From: Ophiocordyceps camponoti-saundersi (nom. inval.)
Taxonomy: Eukaryota; Ascomycota; Sordariomycetes; Hypocreales; Ophiocordycipitaceae
DNA length: 22,417 nt
Assembly: GCA_003339415.1 (NCBI GenBank)
Contig: PDHQ01000461.1
Span: 1 to 22,417, forward strand
Direction of reading: 5' to 3'
Part shown: one piece after another, positions 1 to 11,900 of the stretch
Position numbering within the stretch: position 1 is the stretch's first letter
Layout: each line of letters opens with the position of its first letter
The notes under the pieces: generated by a model
Databases searched by the model: none
Told to the model about the DNA's origin: nothing
The model's input: only the letters and a program-made list of their open reading frames with translations
Translations under genes and position numbers: made by a program

Positions 1-129
<129 letters not shown>

Positions 130-299
130 GTAAAAAGAAAAGGAAAGAAATAAGAAGCTTAGGCGCGGGGTAATTTATAAGTAAGGTGCTAAGTTACTAA
201 TTTACCTTACTAAATAAAGTATATATTTACCCCTCTTATAAGTAATATATTAATATATACTAACCCCTTTTATAGATATAAGAGGTATATACCTCCTAG

Positions 300-360
300 G
301 TATAAATACCCCCCCCCCCCCCTTTTAAAAATTTTTTTTTCCCTCCCTTTTTTATAATTA
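300..360. repeat. Low-complexity tract with a run of 14 C
   Basis: A run of 14 cytosines occupies 309-322. It is followed by T4, A5, a run of nine T and short C/T blocks. A pure C run contains no CpA, which may explain why it survived RIP. Just upstream, 282-295 is a perfect 14-base palindrome (GAGGTATATACCTC). No gene is visible in 128-480, and no function is assigned. Confidence 0.85.
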
Positions 361-384
361 CCTTAATTTTTCTTATTTATTTTT

Positions 385-420
385 CGCGAATAACTTAGCG
401 AAAGTTTACTAAGTATCGCG
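385..420. repeat. Imperfect inverted repeat
   Basis: CGCGAATAACTTAG and CTAAGTATCGCG face each other across a loop of about 10 bases, and the second arm is followed by a T run. It could be a terminal inverted repeat of a small element, a transcription terminator-like hairpin or chance. I did not find a matching second copy that would define an element. Confidence 0.5.
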
Positions 421-480
421 TTTTTTATTTAATATATTATATTACGTTTATTCTTCGTTTCTCTAATCCTTAGATTAAAA

Positions 481-1688
481 AGAGAATATTATTAAAAGAT
501 TATAATACCCCTAAGGTTAAGAATTACGCCGCCCTAGAGGTATTATAATATAAAGACTATAATAACCTAGCGGAATTATAAATATTACGGTATAGGAACG
601 CTTAGTATTATAAGAAGGAGATAACTTTTACCGGCTACGGGGGTTTATTAATTAATAAGGGAGATTCCCCCTTACGCGGCCGGTATTTACTAGGGGTCTT
701 TAAAATAAGAGGCCCCGGTAATATCCTTATAGCTAGCTTATATTATATTTAGGGAGGTTATTTACTAATCTTATAATCTAAAAGCGACTAAGCTATAAAA
801 CTAGCTTATAGTAACAGCCGATAATATATAGTATTAGGCTTTATATTAGTAACGATATATAGCGTTAAGTTTACTACCTAAACCTTATCTATTATTTATA
901 AAATATAGATAATAAGAAGACGCGATATATAGCTTAACGTATACTATTTTAGGAAATTATACTAGAATTATTAAAAAATATATTAGATATCGGTATAATA
1001 TTAACTTAAGTTTATTTATAAATTAGTAAGGTAAGAGTATTTACTAATCTTAAACTATATAAGTCCTTAAAGGTAAAGAAATAATTCGATCTATAAGAGC
1101 TATTAAAGGAACCTAATTATACCTAAACTACTTACTTAATAAATATATATTTTTAACTATAAAAAGAAAAGCTACTAATATTAGAATATATATATTACTA
1201 GCTATTTAGGAATATAATACGCGTTAAATATATATAATATATATTATAAAGATAACTATCTTTATATAAATAAAGTAGAAGGTTAGGGATATATATAAAG
1301 AGGAGTTAAACTTAAGATAATACCGATCTAAGATTAGTATAATATTAATATAATATACGAAGTTAATATAGGAGGAGGATAGGGAGGTAATTAGTAGGAG
1401 GGGGAACGTATATATAATATACTTACTTTTTTATACTTTTTAAGAGAGAGATAAGTTATAAGTAAAGTTATTATTTAATCTTTTATAACTCTATTAGCTA
1501 GAGTATATTATATAGTAAATATAATATTCCTATACGCTATATAATCTAGATAAGTTACCCGAACCCTATTATCTAAGTTAATATAGTATACGTATTCTAG
1601 GTTTAATTTATTAGTATCTCTATTATAAGAAGTTTATAATACGACTTTAGCTACCTATTTAACTTAGAAAGGATGCTTAACCGATAAT
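481..1688. other. Unidentified RIP-degraded sequence, once possibly coding
   Basis: No intact reading frame exists. Frames on both strands can be read over long stretches if TAA/TAG are taken as former CAA, CAG or TGG. The best plus-strand stretch lies around 490-780 and includes the readable segment TFTGYGGLLINKGDSPLRGR near 630-690. A minus-strand frame over the same bases reads about as well, so the strand is undecided. If copy A had simply inserted into Copia-2, reverse transcriptase should continue here, but I could not find the motifs that should follow (QSPTIQR, LYGI-EA, TDDT). This stretch is therefore probably a different element or flank. Family unknown. Confidence 0.35.
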
Positions 1689-2396
1689 TATATTATTACT
1701 TTTTTTATTAAAAGTCTTACCTTAGGTAAGGTTAACTTTACTTTAAAATAAAAGCGGTATAAGACTAGGCGAAAAATATATATATTTCTTAACCTTAAAG
1801 GTTTATAAATTAAAACTCCGCTTATACCGCCCCTCCTCCCTCTTTAGTAAGCGGAAACGCTAAAAAGTAAATATAATAATATTTTCCTTAACCTTTTCTC
1901 TAAACTTATTTATAGCTTTACTATAATAATCTAGCTATTTTTTAAAATTAGCTATTATAAAGTTTATTATAAGATAGTAAAATTTTTATATATTCCTTAG
2001 CTATGCTAATAAGGCTTTAATTAATTAGATTATTAAGGCCGCTTTAATTAACCGCGGAGATTTAATTTATAGTAATAATAATAGCTAAAAAAATAAGTAA
2101 GCTATATAAACTTTATACTAAACTTAGTTTATATATACTTTTATTATTATAAAGTTCGCTTTAAGGGAAATATTAGCTTTTTAATTATTAGTTATTACCT
2201 AACTTATTAAATATATAAAGTGCTAGGTATAGATAAGGTTTAACTTAAAGCTAAGGTAACGCTTAAGAGGAGGGTTTTACTTTAAGTTCTCCGGTTTTTC
2301 CCCCTTTTAAAATATATATAAGATAGTTTTAAGCTATAAAAAATATATTAGCATATTAATATTAATATTATTATTATTATAATATTAGTATAGCCT
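1689..2396 (+). mobile_element. R1 repeat, copy A (short copy sharing only the right end)
   Basis: About 700 bases match the right-hand part of copies B (about 12970-13680) and C (about 16936-17626). Shared landmarks include the GCGGAAACGCTA block near 1851-1862, the AATTAGCTATTATAA block near 1947-1961 and the CTTAAGAGGAGGGTTTTAC block near 2262. The differences I looked at are overwhelmingly transitions. Copy A ends at GCATATTA followed by a degenerate ATT-rich tail to about 2396. The left boundary near 1689 is where similarity to B and C stops. A shared right end, different left ends and a trinucleotide tail resemble 5'-truncated non-LTR (LINE) copies, but no reverse transcriptase was recognised, so the class is inferred and the strand is nominal. 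Confidence 0.7.
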
Positions 2397-5300
2397 TATA
2401 TAATAAGTTAAAACTTCTTATATAGCTTTATAGTTTTATTTTTAATCTCTTATATAAGCCTTATATAAAAAATTAATAACTATTTATATTTAGCTAAGTT
2501 ATATTATATAAAAATAAAATTATCTTAAGTAATAAAGCTATTAATCTTAGCGTAATTTAATTCTTTAAATAAGATGCTAGGGGTTATAATAATACTATCT
2601 TAGTTAAGTTATATAGTAAGAATAATATCTTTCTATTTTTTCTCTAAGAGGAAGGTAAAGGAGATAAATAAATCCGCTATATAATCGGTAAAATCTTTAT
2701 ACCTTTATAAGCTATAATAAAGGATCTTAATAGTAAACCTTTTTATATAAGTATTAGCTTTTTTTATAAAAGCTTTATTTAGCAGATAATATAGCTTAAT
2801 CTATATTATATAAAACTTAGTAAGGCTATTAAAAAGGTTTATAAAAATAGATTACCTTTTAATTATTAAAAGTTTATATAGTTTTATTTAGCTATAGTGT
2901 TTACGCTAAATTATAACTTAGGAATAAAAGGGAAATATAAGGTTTTTATATAAACGCGGTTTATTTTATATAATAAGTATATAGCTAATATCTTTCTTCG
3001 TATAAAGCTTTAAAATTACCTTTATTACTTTTTAAATTATAGTCGCCTATATAATAATATTTAAAGATAGGGGTAAGGTATTATAAATATAAAGGTATAT
3101 ACCGAAAATAAAAAGCGTAAGTATAAGGCTATTAGGCCTTACTATATTATTAAAGTATTTAACGGTAAGCTAAAAAATCGTATTATTATTAGCCTAATCC
3201 TTAAGGTTTTCCTTAATTATATTATATATATATTAAAAAGAGGCGTAGAAGCGTTAAACCTTACTAACTACCTAATACGCTTTAATAAGCATTTCCTTAT
3301 ATAATAAATAAATAATTTATACGGAAAAATAGAATTTATCTAAAGAGAAGTTTATATTAGGGTTATATATAATAATATCTAAAAGGCCTTAGTAAATAGT
3401 AATCTAATAGCGGTAAAAGGCGTTTTAAGTATTTTAAGTAAAAGAAAATTATATAAAAATTATAGCTTAGAGAAATATAGCCTTATTAACTATATAAAAA
3501 ATATTCTTATTACTTAATTATATAATATTATAATAATCTTATAATTAAAGGAAATATTATCCTTAATTAAAAACTTAAATTATTATAGCGAGGGATTATA
3601 TATTTAGTATTAATAATAAAACTTTTTTATTATATAAAGCGAAGCTTTAAAGATATTATTATACCTTATATTCCGAAGTAAATTACGAAATCGTTCTATA
3701 TAAGGATACCTAAATTAATAATATAAATAATAAAGTTATACTTTTATAAAAAAGAAAGCAGCTTCGCGTAGGGATATATAGAAGAATAAATATCCTTATT
3801 TTTATATAATAGGAATCGTCTAACTATCTTTATATATAATAATATTCCTAATATTATCGAAGTATACTTTTAAGCGATTTAAATCTCTAATAAAAAAAGG
3901 AATAGTATAAGGGTATTAAGAATATAATACTATATAATATTAAGGGGGCTATTAATATTAATTATATTAATTATATTAATTAAGGTTAGAGCGGCTAAGC
4001 TACTAAACTTAATTATAGCGGTGCTTAAGGTCTTATTAATTTATATATTTAAATTCTCTTATATAAATACTTTAGCTTAGTTTTTACTAATAATAAAGAA
4101 GTTCGCAGCGCTTATATCTTAAAGTTATTCTTAATATTTTATATAGTAGGTATTTATAAGAAAAACTTAACTGCCTAATTATATAGTTTATTATACGAAG
4201 ATATTTTCTCCTATAAAATAATATATAAGAGCGCTTAAAAGGATAAATTAAATAGCTTCCTTAAGGGCGTCCTTATCTTTATATAAGGAGTTGTTAAGGT
4301 TATTAATAATATTATATCCTTCGTATTCGAGGAGGAAGGCTTTAAACTTATTATTTATAAGGGGGTTCTTATTAAATTCTTTATATAAAATAAAGTACGC
4401 CTTTCTCGCGTAATTAAAATTCCCTTACTTATAATTCGTTAACTAATACCCTTCTTTCTTATAAATAAAGTAGCGCTTTTTTATATAAGGAAATAAGCGA
4501 TAGTTATCTTATTAAACTTATTTAAATTTACTTATATAGAACTTTAGCCGGGATAAATTTAATTATAGGGAATTTATATAATAACGCCGATTAATAAAGA
4601 ATTAGTTAGATATTTTCTTATAATTAAGGGCGACTTAAAGCGATATATAAAGAATAAAGAAAAACTCTTTATATAAGGGCTTTATAGAGAGAAATACTAG
4701 CTTAAGTTCTAGCACCTTATAGCAGGCCTTAGTTATTATAGCGTAGAGTTAAGTTTCCTTTTCTCTAAGAGCGCGTTATATAAGTTATATTTTCTTAATT
4801 AGTTCCTTTAAAGATTTCTAATATTATTTTCTCTAGGTATTTTCTTTATATAAAGGTAAGGGTTATATTAGTCTAATTAGCTTAATATTATATATAATTT
4901 ATAGCTATATTAAAGTATAAATTAATTAAGTATTTTATAAATCTTATCTTACCTCTTCTTAAGTTTTATATAATAAAAGTAATATAATTACGCTAAGCTT
5001 ATAAGAACGTCTAAAAAAATAGTATAATATTAGTTTTTAATAATACTAATTTATTAGTAATATAATATAAAAAGCTTAGCTTTATTATATAAGATATTAT
5101 ACGAATAGCTTAAGTAATTCTAATCTTTTTACTAGCTTTTATTAAATATTATAACTTTTTTAAAGGTAATTAAGTTATTATAAATTAGTTATATAAGAGA
5201 GAGAATAAAGGCTAGGCTTTTTAGAATTATTATAAGGGCTATAGATAAGTTTAGTATTTCCTTTACTTTATATAAGTTTAGGGGTCGTGCTAAAAGTTAT

Positions 5301-5425
5301 ATAAAGAGGAACTTTAATTAATAAAATAATCTTCTAAGTAAGCTTTAAGGTAAAAGTTACTATAATAGTAAGAGTTATAAAAATATAATTATATAGAGCC
5401 TTAATTACTATAAGGAAAACTTTAT
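2397..5425 (-). pseudogene. Copia-2: RIP-inactivated Ty1/copia polyprotein (Gag, integrase, start of RT)
   Basis: Read on the minus strand with TAA/TAG taken as former Q or W codons, the sequence gives the N-to-C order of a fungal Ty1/copia polyprotein. A Gag-like stretch lies around 4000-5300, with FKAFLLEYEGY near 4318-4360. The C-terminal part of the integrase block follows near 3000-3150, with the segment RPNSLILTLFIFG corresponding to the family's GP-GLVPTLLVFG. The linker before reverse transcriptase is at about 2500-2700, and the first RT motif (family EKSRLVIQGYND, here YEKFQLIIQGYNN after repair) is at about 2395-2450. The rest of RT, RNase H and the 3' LTR are missing, as R1 copy A begins exactly there. 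The right end is cut by R1 copy B, so no LTR was identified. It belongs to a family different from Copia-1: aligned parts of the two proteins are similar in plan but clearly diverged. Individual domain limits are approximate. Confidence 0.8.
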
Positions 5426-6092
5426 AACTCTTATATATTTTATAAATCCCGCGCTTATAATAATGCGGATATAGACTTCTTATTTTTATATTATAAGCAG
5501 ACTCCGCTTTTTTTATTACTTTATAGCGATAGTCTTAAGCCGCGCTTAGAGCGACTCCGGGGGGGAGGGTAACGCTATATAAGTTAATCGTAACCGCGAA
5601 AATTTTTTACCCGGAATATAGCTTTACTTTAAATTATAGTAAACTTAAACTTAAGGGTTTACTATACCTCTTACTTTATTAAAAGCTAAGGTAAGTATTA
5701 ATAAGATTATTTTAGAGGACGCTTTAGTCTTTATATAAGTAATTATTAAATAAGTAGCGGAGTCTAAAAAGGTCCGGGGAGGCGCCCCCCTTACTCTAAC
5801 TCTATTAATTAATAATATTTCCTTAGCTATTATAGCTATAATTTCCTCTTTTTTCTATAGCTCCAGGGGGAGCGGAACTCCTCTAATATAAGCTACGGTT
5901 ATAGTTAAAATATTAAAGAAAACTATTAAAAAATAAGTTTCTAAGTAATATAAGCGTTAGCTTATAATTTACTTTAACTTTATTATTACTCCGCTTTAAG
6001 TTTAAAGCTTTAAGGTAATTATAATAAATATTAACTATAGACTTTATAGGTAAAGCTAAGCTTTTATAGTAAAGAAACTACTTAATAGTAAT
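5426..6092 (+). mobile_element. R1 repeat, copy B, left part (split by Copia-1)
   Basis: It aligns with 15786-16448 of copy C from about 5426 up to the Copia-1 insertion. Copy B keeps many C and G residues where C has T and A, so it is the less mutated copy. A plus-strand frame reads fairly well between about 5583 and 5950 if TAA/TAG are treated as former Q or W codons, and it includes the segment VRGGAPLTLTLLINN near 5770-5815. A GC-rich patch (GGTCCGGGGAGGCGCCCCCC) lies at 5771-5790 and is conserved in copy C. The protein family is not recognised. Left similarity to copy C stops at about 5426, where Copia-2 coding sequence begins. Confidence 0.75.
6088..6092. repeat. Target-site duplication of Copia-1, left copy (GTAAT)
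   Basis: The 5 bases before Copia-1 are GTAAT and those after it (12476-12480) are ATAAT. The uninterrupted paralogue in R1 copy C has GCGGT at 16444-16448. Both flanks derive from GCGGT by C-to-T and G-to-A changes only, so this is a RIP-altered 5-bp duplication, the size typical of LTR retrotransposons. Confidence 0.85.
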
Positions 6093-6516
6093 TATTAGTT
6101 AGCCTTCGCCGTTACGTAAGCGGGAGTTAATAGTAACTAAAATTACTAAAAGTATATATTTCTAGTTTTTAATAATTATTTATATCTTATCTACTAAAGT
6201 AATTCCTAGTCCTACTTATATATAAAATATCTTTTCGTATATTCCCCTTTTCTCCTTTATATACGCCCCTTTCTATACTTAATATTAGATCGAGTATAAT
6301 TAGATCTCTTCCCGAAACTAATTTAATATTAACTAGAAGTCTATTAGAGCTCCTATCTAAAATACTATAATAAAAATACTAACGAAACTTACCTTACTTC
6401 TTATTACTATATTTCTTTATAATACGTCCTACGTAATATACCCCTTTCTTTATTCTTATATATAAATCCTCCTTCTCCCCTATATAGATTATTATTATAT
6501 TTTAGTATTTCTTATA
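6093..6516 (-). repeat. Copia-1 3' LTR (424 bp)
   Basis: It aligns base for base with 12052-12475 without indels. By eye I count about 40 differences (roughly 90% identity), and all are transitions. It starts TATTAG and ends CTTATA on the plus strand. The partner LTR ends CCTATA, consistent with an original TG...CA element. Several differences are coupled CG versus TA at adjacent bases, for example ACGAAA here against ATAAAA in the partner. Confidence 0.95.
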
Positions 6517-6523
6517 CTAGTAA

Positions 6524-6536
6524 CTTTTTCTTTTTC
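6524..6536 (-). promoter_or_regulatory. Polypurine tract of Copia-1
   Basis: On the minus strand this reads GAAAAAGAAAAAG, seven bases before the 3' LTR. It is the expected primer site for plus-strand DNA synthesis and independently supports the minus-strand orientation. No comparable purine run lies before the other LTR on the plus strand. A purine tract without TG is not a RIP target, which explains its survival. Confidence 0.75.
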
Positions 6537-6599
6537 GGGGAGAGTTATATCCTCTATTTATAATATATTAAGCTATTTCTCTTTCCTTATAACGAAACC

Positions 6600-7000
6600 T
6601 TAGATATAAATATTAAGTATATTTATATTAACTAAGCGTTCTAGCGCTTTATTAGGGTTATTTTTAGTTATCGTATCCGCTAAGTTATTTTATCTATTAA
6701 TCTAGCGGATCTTCTTAACTTCGTAATTCTCATAAGATTTTTTTATTAATATAATATCGATTATTAGCCTCTTTTTTTTCGTAATACTAAGTTTTACTAA
6801 GTATTTATATAATAAGTATAAATCGGTATATATAATAGTTTAGATCGCACTTAATCCGAGCTTAGATCGAATTCGTATTAATATTAATCTAATTAATATA
6901 CCGATATCGAATCTAGCCGATATCTTATATATCTCTAAGGCGAGGATAGATTAAGTTACCCTCTTATATTTCGTTAAACTTTAGTAAATAATATTCCTAG
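6600..7000 (-). other. Copia-1 RNase H domain remnant
   Basis: Minus-strand translation gives SLTKYKRVT, then LALEIYKISARFDIGI, TDLYLLYKYLVKLSITKKK, RLIIDIILIKKSYENYE and NLADTITKNNPNKALERL. These match, residue by residue after allowing RIP changes, the C-terminal RNase H of fungal Ty1/copia polyproteins (family pattern TDSYSLYECLVKLGTTKEKRLMIDIMALRQSYE, then NPADAMTK). This is the clearest family signature in the window and fixes the element's class and strand. Confidence 0.93.
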
Positions 7001-7099
7001 TAAAAGTAAATTTATCTTTTCCTTTTACTTTTTATTTAAGTATAATAACGTATCCGATTTATAAGGAAAAATCGGCATTATTAGTAAAAAAACTATTAG

Positions 7100-7970
7100 T
7101 AAAAATATATAATTTTATACTATCTAGTAATATAGGAATATAACGTAGCCCTCTATTTTAGTATTATTACTATTATTATAGTTACTTATTTAACCTCTCG
7201 TAATTTTTCTTATTTAGAAATTAGCGTTATATAATAATAGAGAGGTTATATATAGCCTCTAGTTAGTAAATAGAAATAATATAAGCGCCCCTAGCGCGTT
7301 ATTTTAGATATTATTATACGGCGTTTATCGCGGAAAGGTTAACGGGCTAGATTTTAGTAGCTTAGCTTTTCTATCGAAGGTAGATCGAATTCGAACTAAT
7401 ATCGATTTAAGATCCGTTAAAATCCGCGGTATTACTAGCCCAAAATACCGTCTTAAGCTTAGTACGGAACTAAGTAATAGTTATATATTCTTTTTCTAAT
7501 TATCTAAAAGCTTTAATACTAAATATTAAGGTATTATTAGTTTATAAGCTAATAAAGCTAAAACGGGCGCGGTTACTATACTTAATAAGGAGGTAAGCGT
7601 TAAATATCGATATATATATCTATAGTTATTAGAGATAGTAATCTTAATAAATACGAAATTAATAGATATTAGCTTCCGTAATCCTATATAGTAGCTTAAT
7701 AACGCGAATAATAATATTAGTAAAATACTAATCTTTTATCTTAGCTAATAGCGTAGTAATAATAGTACGCTTAAGATCGGAATATAATTAAGGGTATACT
7801 TATATAATATCTTATAGCGTAAGCTTAAAACTTACTTAGAGACCGGTAAGGGCGAGAGCTAATATTAGCTATTAGCTTACGCGCTAAATAATTAAGGATT
7901 ACGTAAAGATTATATCTTTACCTTTATTACTATAGCTAGCGATAATTAAGCGTAACTTTTTATAAAGGTA
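7100..7970 (-). other. Copia-1 reverse transcriptase domain remnant
   Basis: The RT begins at 7941-7968 with KKLRLIIASYSNKGKDIIFT, followed by a repaired Q and SLIIQRVS (family EKSRLVIQGYND...LTQSPTIQR). The LYGI-EAG motif survives as LLYRITEAN at 7668-7694. The catalytic TDDT box is now TNNT at 7524-7544, because both GAT codons became AAT. The segment before RNase H reads RARGAYIISIYQLEA after one repaired stop (about 7240-7310). Loss of both catalytic aspartates by G-to-A change would abolish activity even without the stops. Confidence 0.92.
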
Positions 7971-8305
7971 ATTAGTACTAATCTTTTTAATTTTATAAAC
8001 TATATAGGCACGGAAAAGATATATACCCCGATACTTATTAAGGTTATAATATTCGAAAGAGAAAACGCTATAGCTAATAAGGTTATTAATTTCCTAGGTA
8101 TCTAAGGCTTTAAAAAGTTATCTTAAAATAATAATCTTACTTTCGGAATAAAGTTTAAGCGAGAGCGCTATATTATCTTTTTCCTTTTATATTATAAATA
8201 TATTATCGGTAAATAAGTTACGAGGAATATATATTATAATTCGTAGTTAAGGTATAGTTTAAGGTAAAGAGGAAATCGGTCCGGTTATAAGGGGAGTTTA
8301 ACTTA

Positions 8306-8413
8306 AACTTAAGGTAAGGCCTTTATATAAAGGTAAGTCCGAACTTAATTCGGGGCCTTTATACGGAGGTAAATTTAAACTTAATTCGGGGCTTTTATAC
8401 GGAGGTAAGAAAA
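8306..8413 (-). repeat. 36-bp tandem repeat (three units) coding a 12-residue repeat
   Basis: Three units begin with AACTTA at 8306, 8342 and 8378. The unit is 36 bases, a multiple of three, so it keeps the polyprotein frame. On the minus strand the repeats read LTSV-KPRIKFK, FTSV-RPRIKFG and LTFI-RPYLKFK, where the dash is a stop that was probably W. They lie between the integrase C-terminal region and RT, just after the conserved motif that normally reads RSTVVKPY. The first unit may have arisen by duplication of that motif's tail. Most related elements have no such array here as far as I recall. Confidence 0.85.
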
Positions 8414-8439
8414 ATAGCTAAATATATATTAAGTAAAAT

Positions 8440-8900
8440 AATCTTAAGCTATAAGGAAAGTTAATAATAATATTATAGCCGCGGATAGCGGTAAGGGTAT
8501 ATAAGCTAGTTTACTTACTAAGTTCTCTCTAAACGCGGACTTAGCTATTAAGCGGTAATTTTAAGATATCTAATATATTTAGTTTATTTCGTATTAAGAG
8601 GGCGTCGTAAACTATATATTAAGTATAGAACTTATATAAGTTAGCTATAGCTTTTTAAATAGTAATAGCGCGCTTAAGCGTTAAAAGGGTTAGAGCTAAG
8701 TTTAAGTAAACTTTAAGGTATACTCTAAAAATAAGGAGCGTAAAGATAAGTTTATTAAATTTAGCGATATTATTAATAGCTTTAATAGCTATTTATAAGA
8801 TCGAATTACGCCCGATATCGTATTAAAGTTTATTTAATATTATATTATATACTTACTAAAGCGGAGTATAATATTATTTTACCTTCCTAACTAACTAATA
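8440..8900 (-). other. Copia-1 integrase C-terminal / linker region remnant
   Basis: The minus strand reads AIKAINNIAKFNKLIFTLLI, then FRVYLKVY, KRAITI, KAIANLYKFYT, LLIRNKLNILDILKLPLNS and VRV-RE. This corresponds to the fungal copia block with GLVPTLLVFGAYPRM, RNGPNT and LPLNSDVLVWREG. It precedes the tandem repeat and RT in the expected order. The integrase catalytic core should lie at higher coordinates (about 8900-10300), but I did not resolve its D,D-35-E residues. Confidence 0.85.
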
Positions 8901-11900
8901 TACCTTAATAAGGATTTAAATATATATAATTCTTAATATAATAGCTTTAAATTTAAATTCCTATAAGTTAAAGTTCTTACTAGTATTATAGTAAATAAAG
9001 TTTAGAGGCTTAAGGTAAATATTAATCTAAATAAGCTTTAAGGTATTTTATATATTTTTAGTAAAAAGAGATAGTAAAAAATAGGCTACTTAGAAAGCTA
9101 TTACCTAATCTATAATATAAAAGATAATATATTAGTTAATATATAAGATATTTATAATAATTTCGAAGTTAAAATCCTTATCGTTTTCTAAGCGGAACTT
9201 AAATTATTAAGGCGCTAAGCTAGTAAGTTAATATTATTAGTAGATTTTAGATATAGCTTCGATAGCTTTAATATTTATTTTATAGCTAGCTTAAGTAAGA
9301 AAGTTATAAAGTTAAGAAACGCTTAGGTATTCGAAATATTTATAAATTTAATAAATTTCCTATTTAGTTAGGTATATTACCGCTTCCTCGGATAAGGAGA
9401 GGAAAAACTAAAAATAACTTTATTTATAAATAATAGGTACCTTAGTTACTTTATAGATAAGGTAATTAGAAATATTCCGAAAGAAAATTCTAAGTTAATC
9501 TATATTTATAAGGTAAAGGAGAAACGGTATTTATATAAAGAGGATATAAAAAGTTATCTTCCTAATTAGGGTCTTAATAGCTATAAATTTAAGAGAAAAT
9601 ATAGTTTATCCTTCTCCGAATTTAATATTAACTTAACTTATAGTAGATTCGTTAAGCGATAAGGAGGGGATTAGAGCTTATAAAGCTTTAAACTAAGATT
9701 AGCCTAAAATCGATATAGATACCGCTCTAATATCGATTAGGATCCCTTAAAAAGTTATTTATAAATATTAATCTATTAATATAAATTATATAATAAGTAC
9801 GGTAAAAGGTAATAGTTTATAAGGATTATTTATAGTTAGGAAATATAAGTATACTAACTAGTAAAAGATTTTAGCGGTATAAGGGGACGTAAAAGGTAGT
9901 TTATCGACTTCTATAACTTAGGAAATATCTAGGAGTTAAGATAATTATATAAAGGCTAATATATAGTATAGTATCTTAGTTAGTTTAGAAATTAGAAGCG
10001 TTTAGCTTTCGTCGCTATTATCCTCTAGTACCTTTTCTATTCCCTCGAATTCGGCGATATAAGCGTTAAAGTTAATATAATTACTTATAAATTTATAGTA
10101 AATTATAAATAAACGTTAAACTAATTATCGCTTATTTTTAATATATTTAGTTAACTAGTAACTAATTTTACTATAGATAAAGTATTTATAGTTCTATAAG
10201 GTATTTTATACTAAATTATAGGTAAAGGTCCCTTAGTTATCTCCTCGATATTAGGTTAAACTCTAGTTAAGGGTTTTTTAATATCGGCGGTTAAGGTAAA
10301 AAAAGTTTAGGGGGGTAAATACTAAAAGCGGTTAAGTTTTAATAAGCTATTAAATATATTAAGATATATTAAGCTAATAAGTTAAGGTAATCTTAAGTAA
10401 TAAACGAAGGTTAGATATAAGAGATTTAATATCCTTAGCTAATCTAAAAAAAGTAAATTTAAGTTCGGGAACGCCGCGGTATATATTAATAAGTAATATC
10501 TATAAAGGAGTATAGCTAGTATAATCTAGTCTAAAAGTATATTAGTAAAGATCTAGTTTATTAAATAACTTTTATAGAATTTTATAAGGTTTACTATTAG
10601 GAAGCGAAGCGCGAATAGATAGGTATATAGTTATTATCTAATCTATATAATAATAAAAGTAGTTAATATCTATATTAAAATATTTCTATATCTAAAGATA
10701 TATTTTACGAAAAGTTAAAGATTATTTAATATAGTCTAAGTAATAGCGTTAAGCTTATCTTAAAAAAATACGTAGAAAGATTATATAGAAATACGAGGGA
10801 TAAATCTTTAAAATATAATAAGTATTTATTAGAATACGGATCTTATTATCTAGGAGGTTATATAGCTCCTTAGTATATAAGGTATTTTTATCCTAAACCT
10901 TAGTAAATTAGGTAATAATATCTATATTAATATATATATTAGTAAATTCGATAAGGGGAAGGGTAGTAAAAGTAATAGCGTTAGGTATAAGTTTATCTTA
11001 GGAGCGAAGGGTCCTCGATAATATCCCTTTTTAATATTAATATAAGTTTATGCTAATATCTAAATAATTATCTTAGCTATTAAGATTAAGCTTAGCTATA
11101 TTTATAAATAAGTTTTTAATAGGGGCTTTAGGTAAGAATTAGGCTCTTTAAGTAATAGCTTTTAGATCCTTAAAGCGGTATAATATTAGTTCCTAGGTAA
11201 GTTAAATTATAATATAGTAAAAGGGTAGTTTAGTTTAGGAAAGCTAAGTATCTAATATAAAGATAGTAGTCTAGGTATTTAAGCTAAGGCTTAGTTATAA
11301 TTACGGAGCTTATTTATTATTATAATTCTAGCTTATCTTTACGTTAGTTTCCGGTAAAAGTCTTTTAGGAATAATAAGTTTAGGTTCGAAAGAGGTTTTC
11401 TTATATATTTAAAATAGCTATATTAAAAGTTCGTCTAAGTTAAGAAAGTTTTTAAGTTCCTTCTAAGTAAGTTCCTTAAACTTTCTAATATATATTCCTT
11501 TACGTATAAGTAGATTTCGGATAAGGTCTTTTATAAATACTTATCCTATTTCCTAAGTTTTTACTTTCTAGCTATTAAAATATCGTTAGAAAAAGTTAAA
11601 AAATATAAAACTAAAGAGTTATTTATTACTTTTAATAAATAAGATAAATCTCGCTATTATAAGTTTAACTATTTCTCTATTTTTATAGTCGCCTAGTATA
11701 TTATTATTCTATCGATTTAGGTTAAATTAATTCTAATATCGCTTCGGAATCTTAGTATATCCGAAAGCCTTTTAGGTTAGTTAATTATAATACTCTAAGA
11801 GCTCGATCTTATTTTCCGGTAATATACTTATTATTATAAGTAAGGTTTCGAATTAGCTTTAGATAGATATCGTAAAATATTCGAGTTAATATCGTTAAGA

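Noticed and set aside
3090..3303. Short plus-strand open frame with few stops
   Set aside because: The opposite strand reads as the Copia-2 integrase C-terminal block in the correct order with its neighbours, so the plus frame is a shadow.
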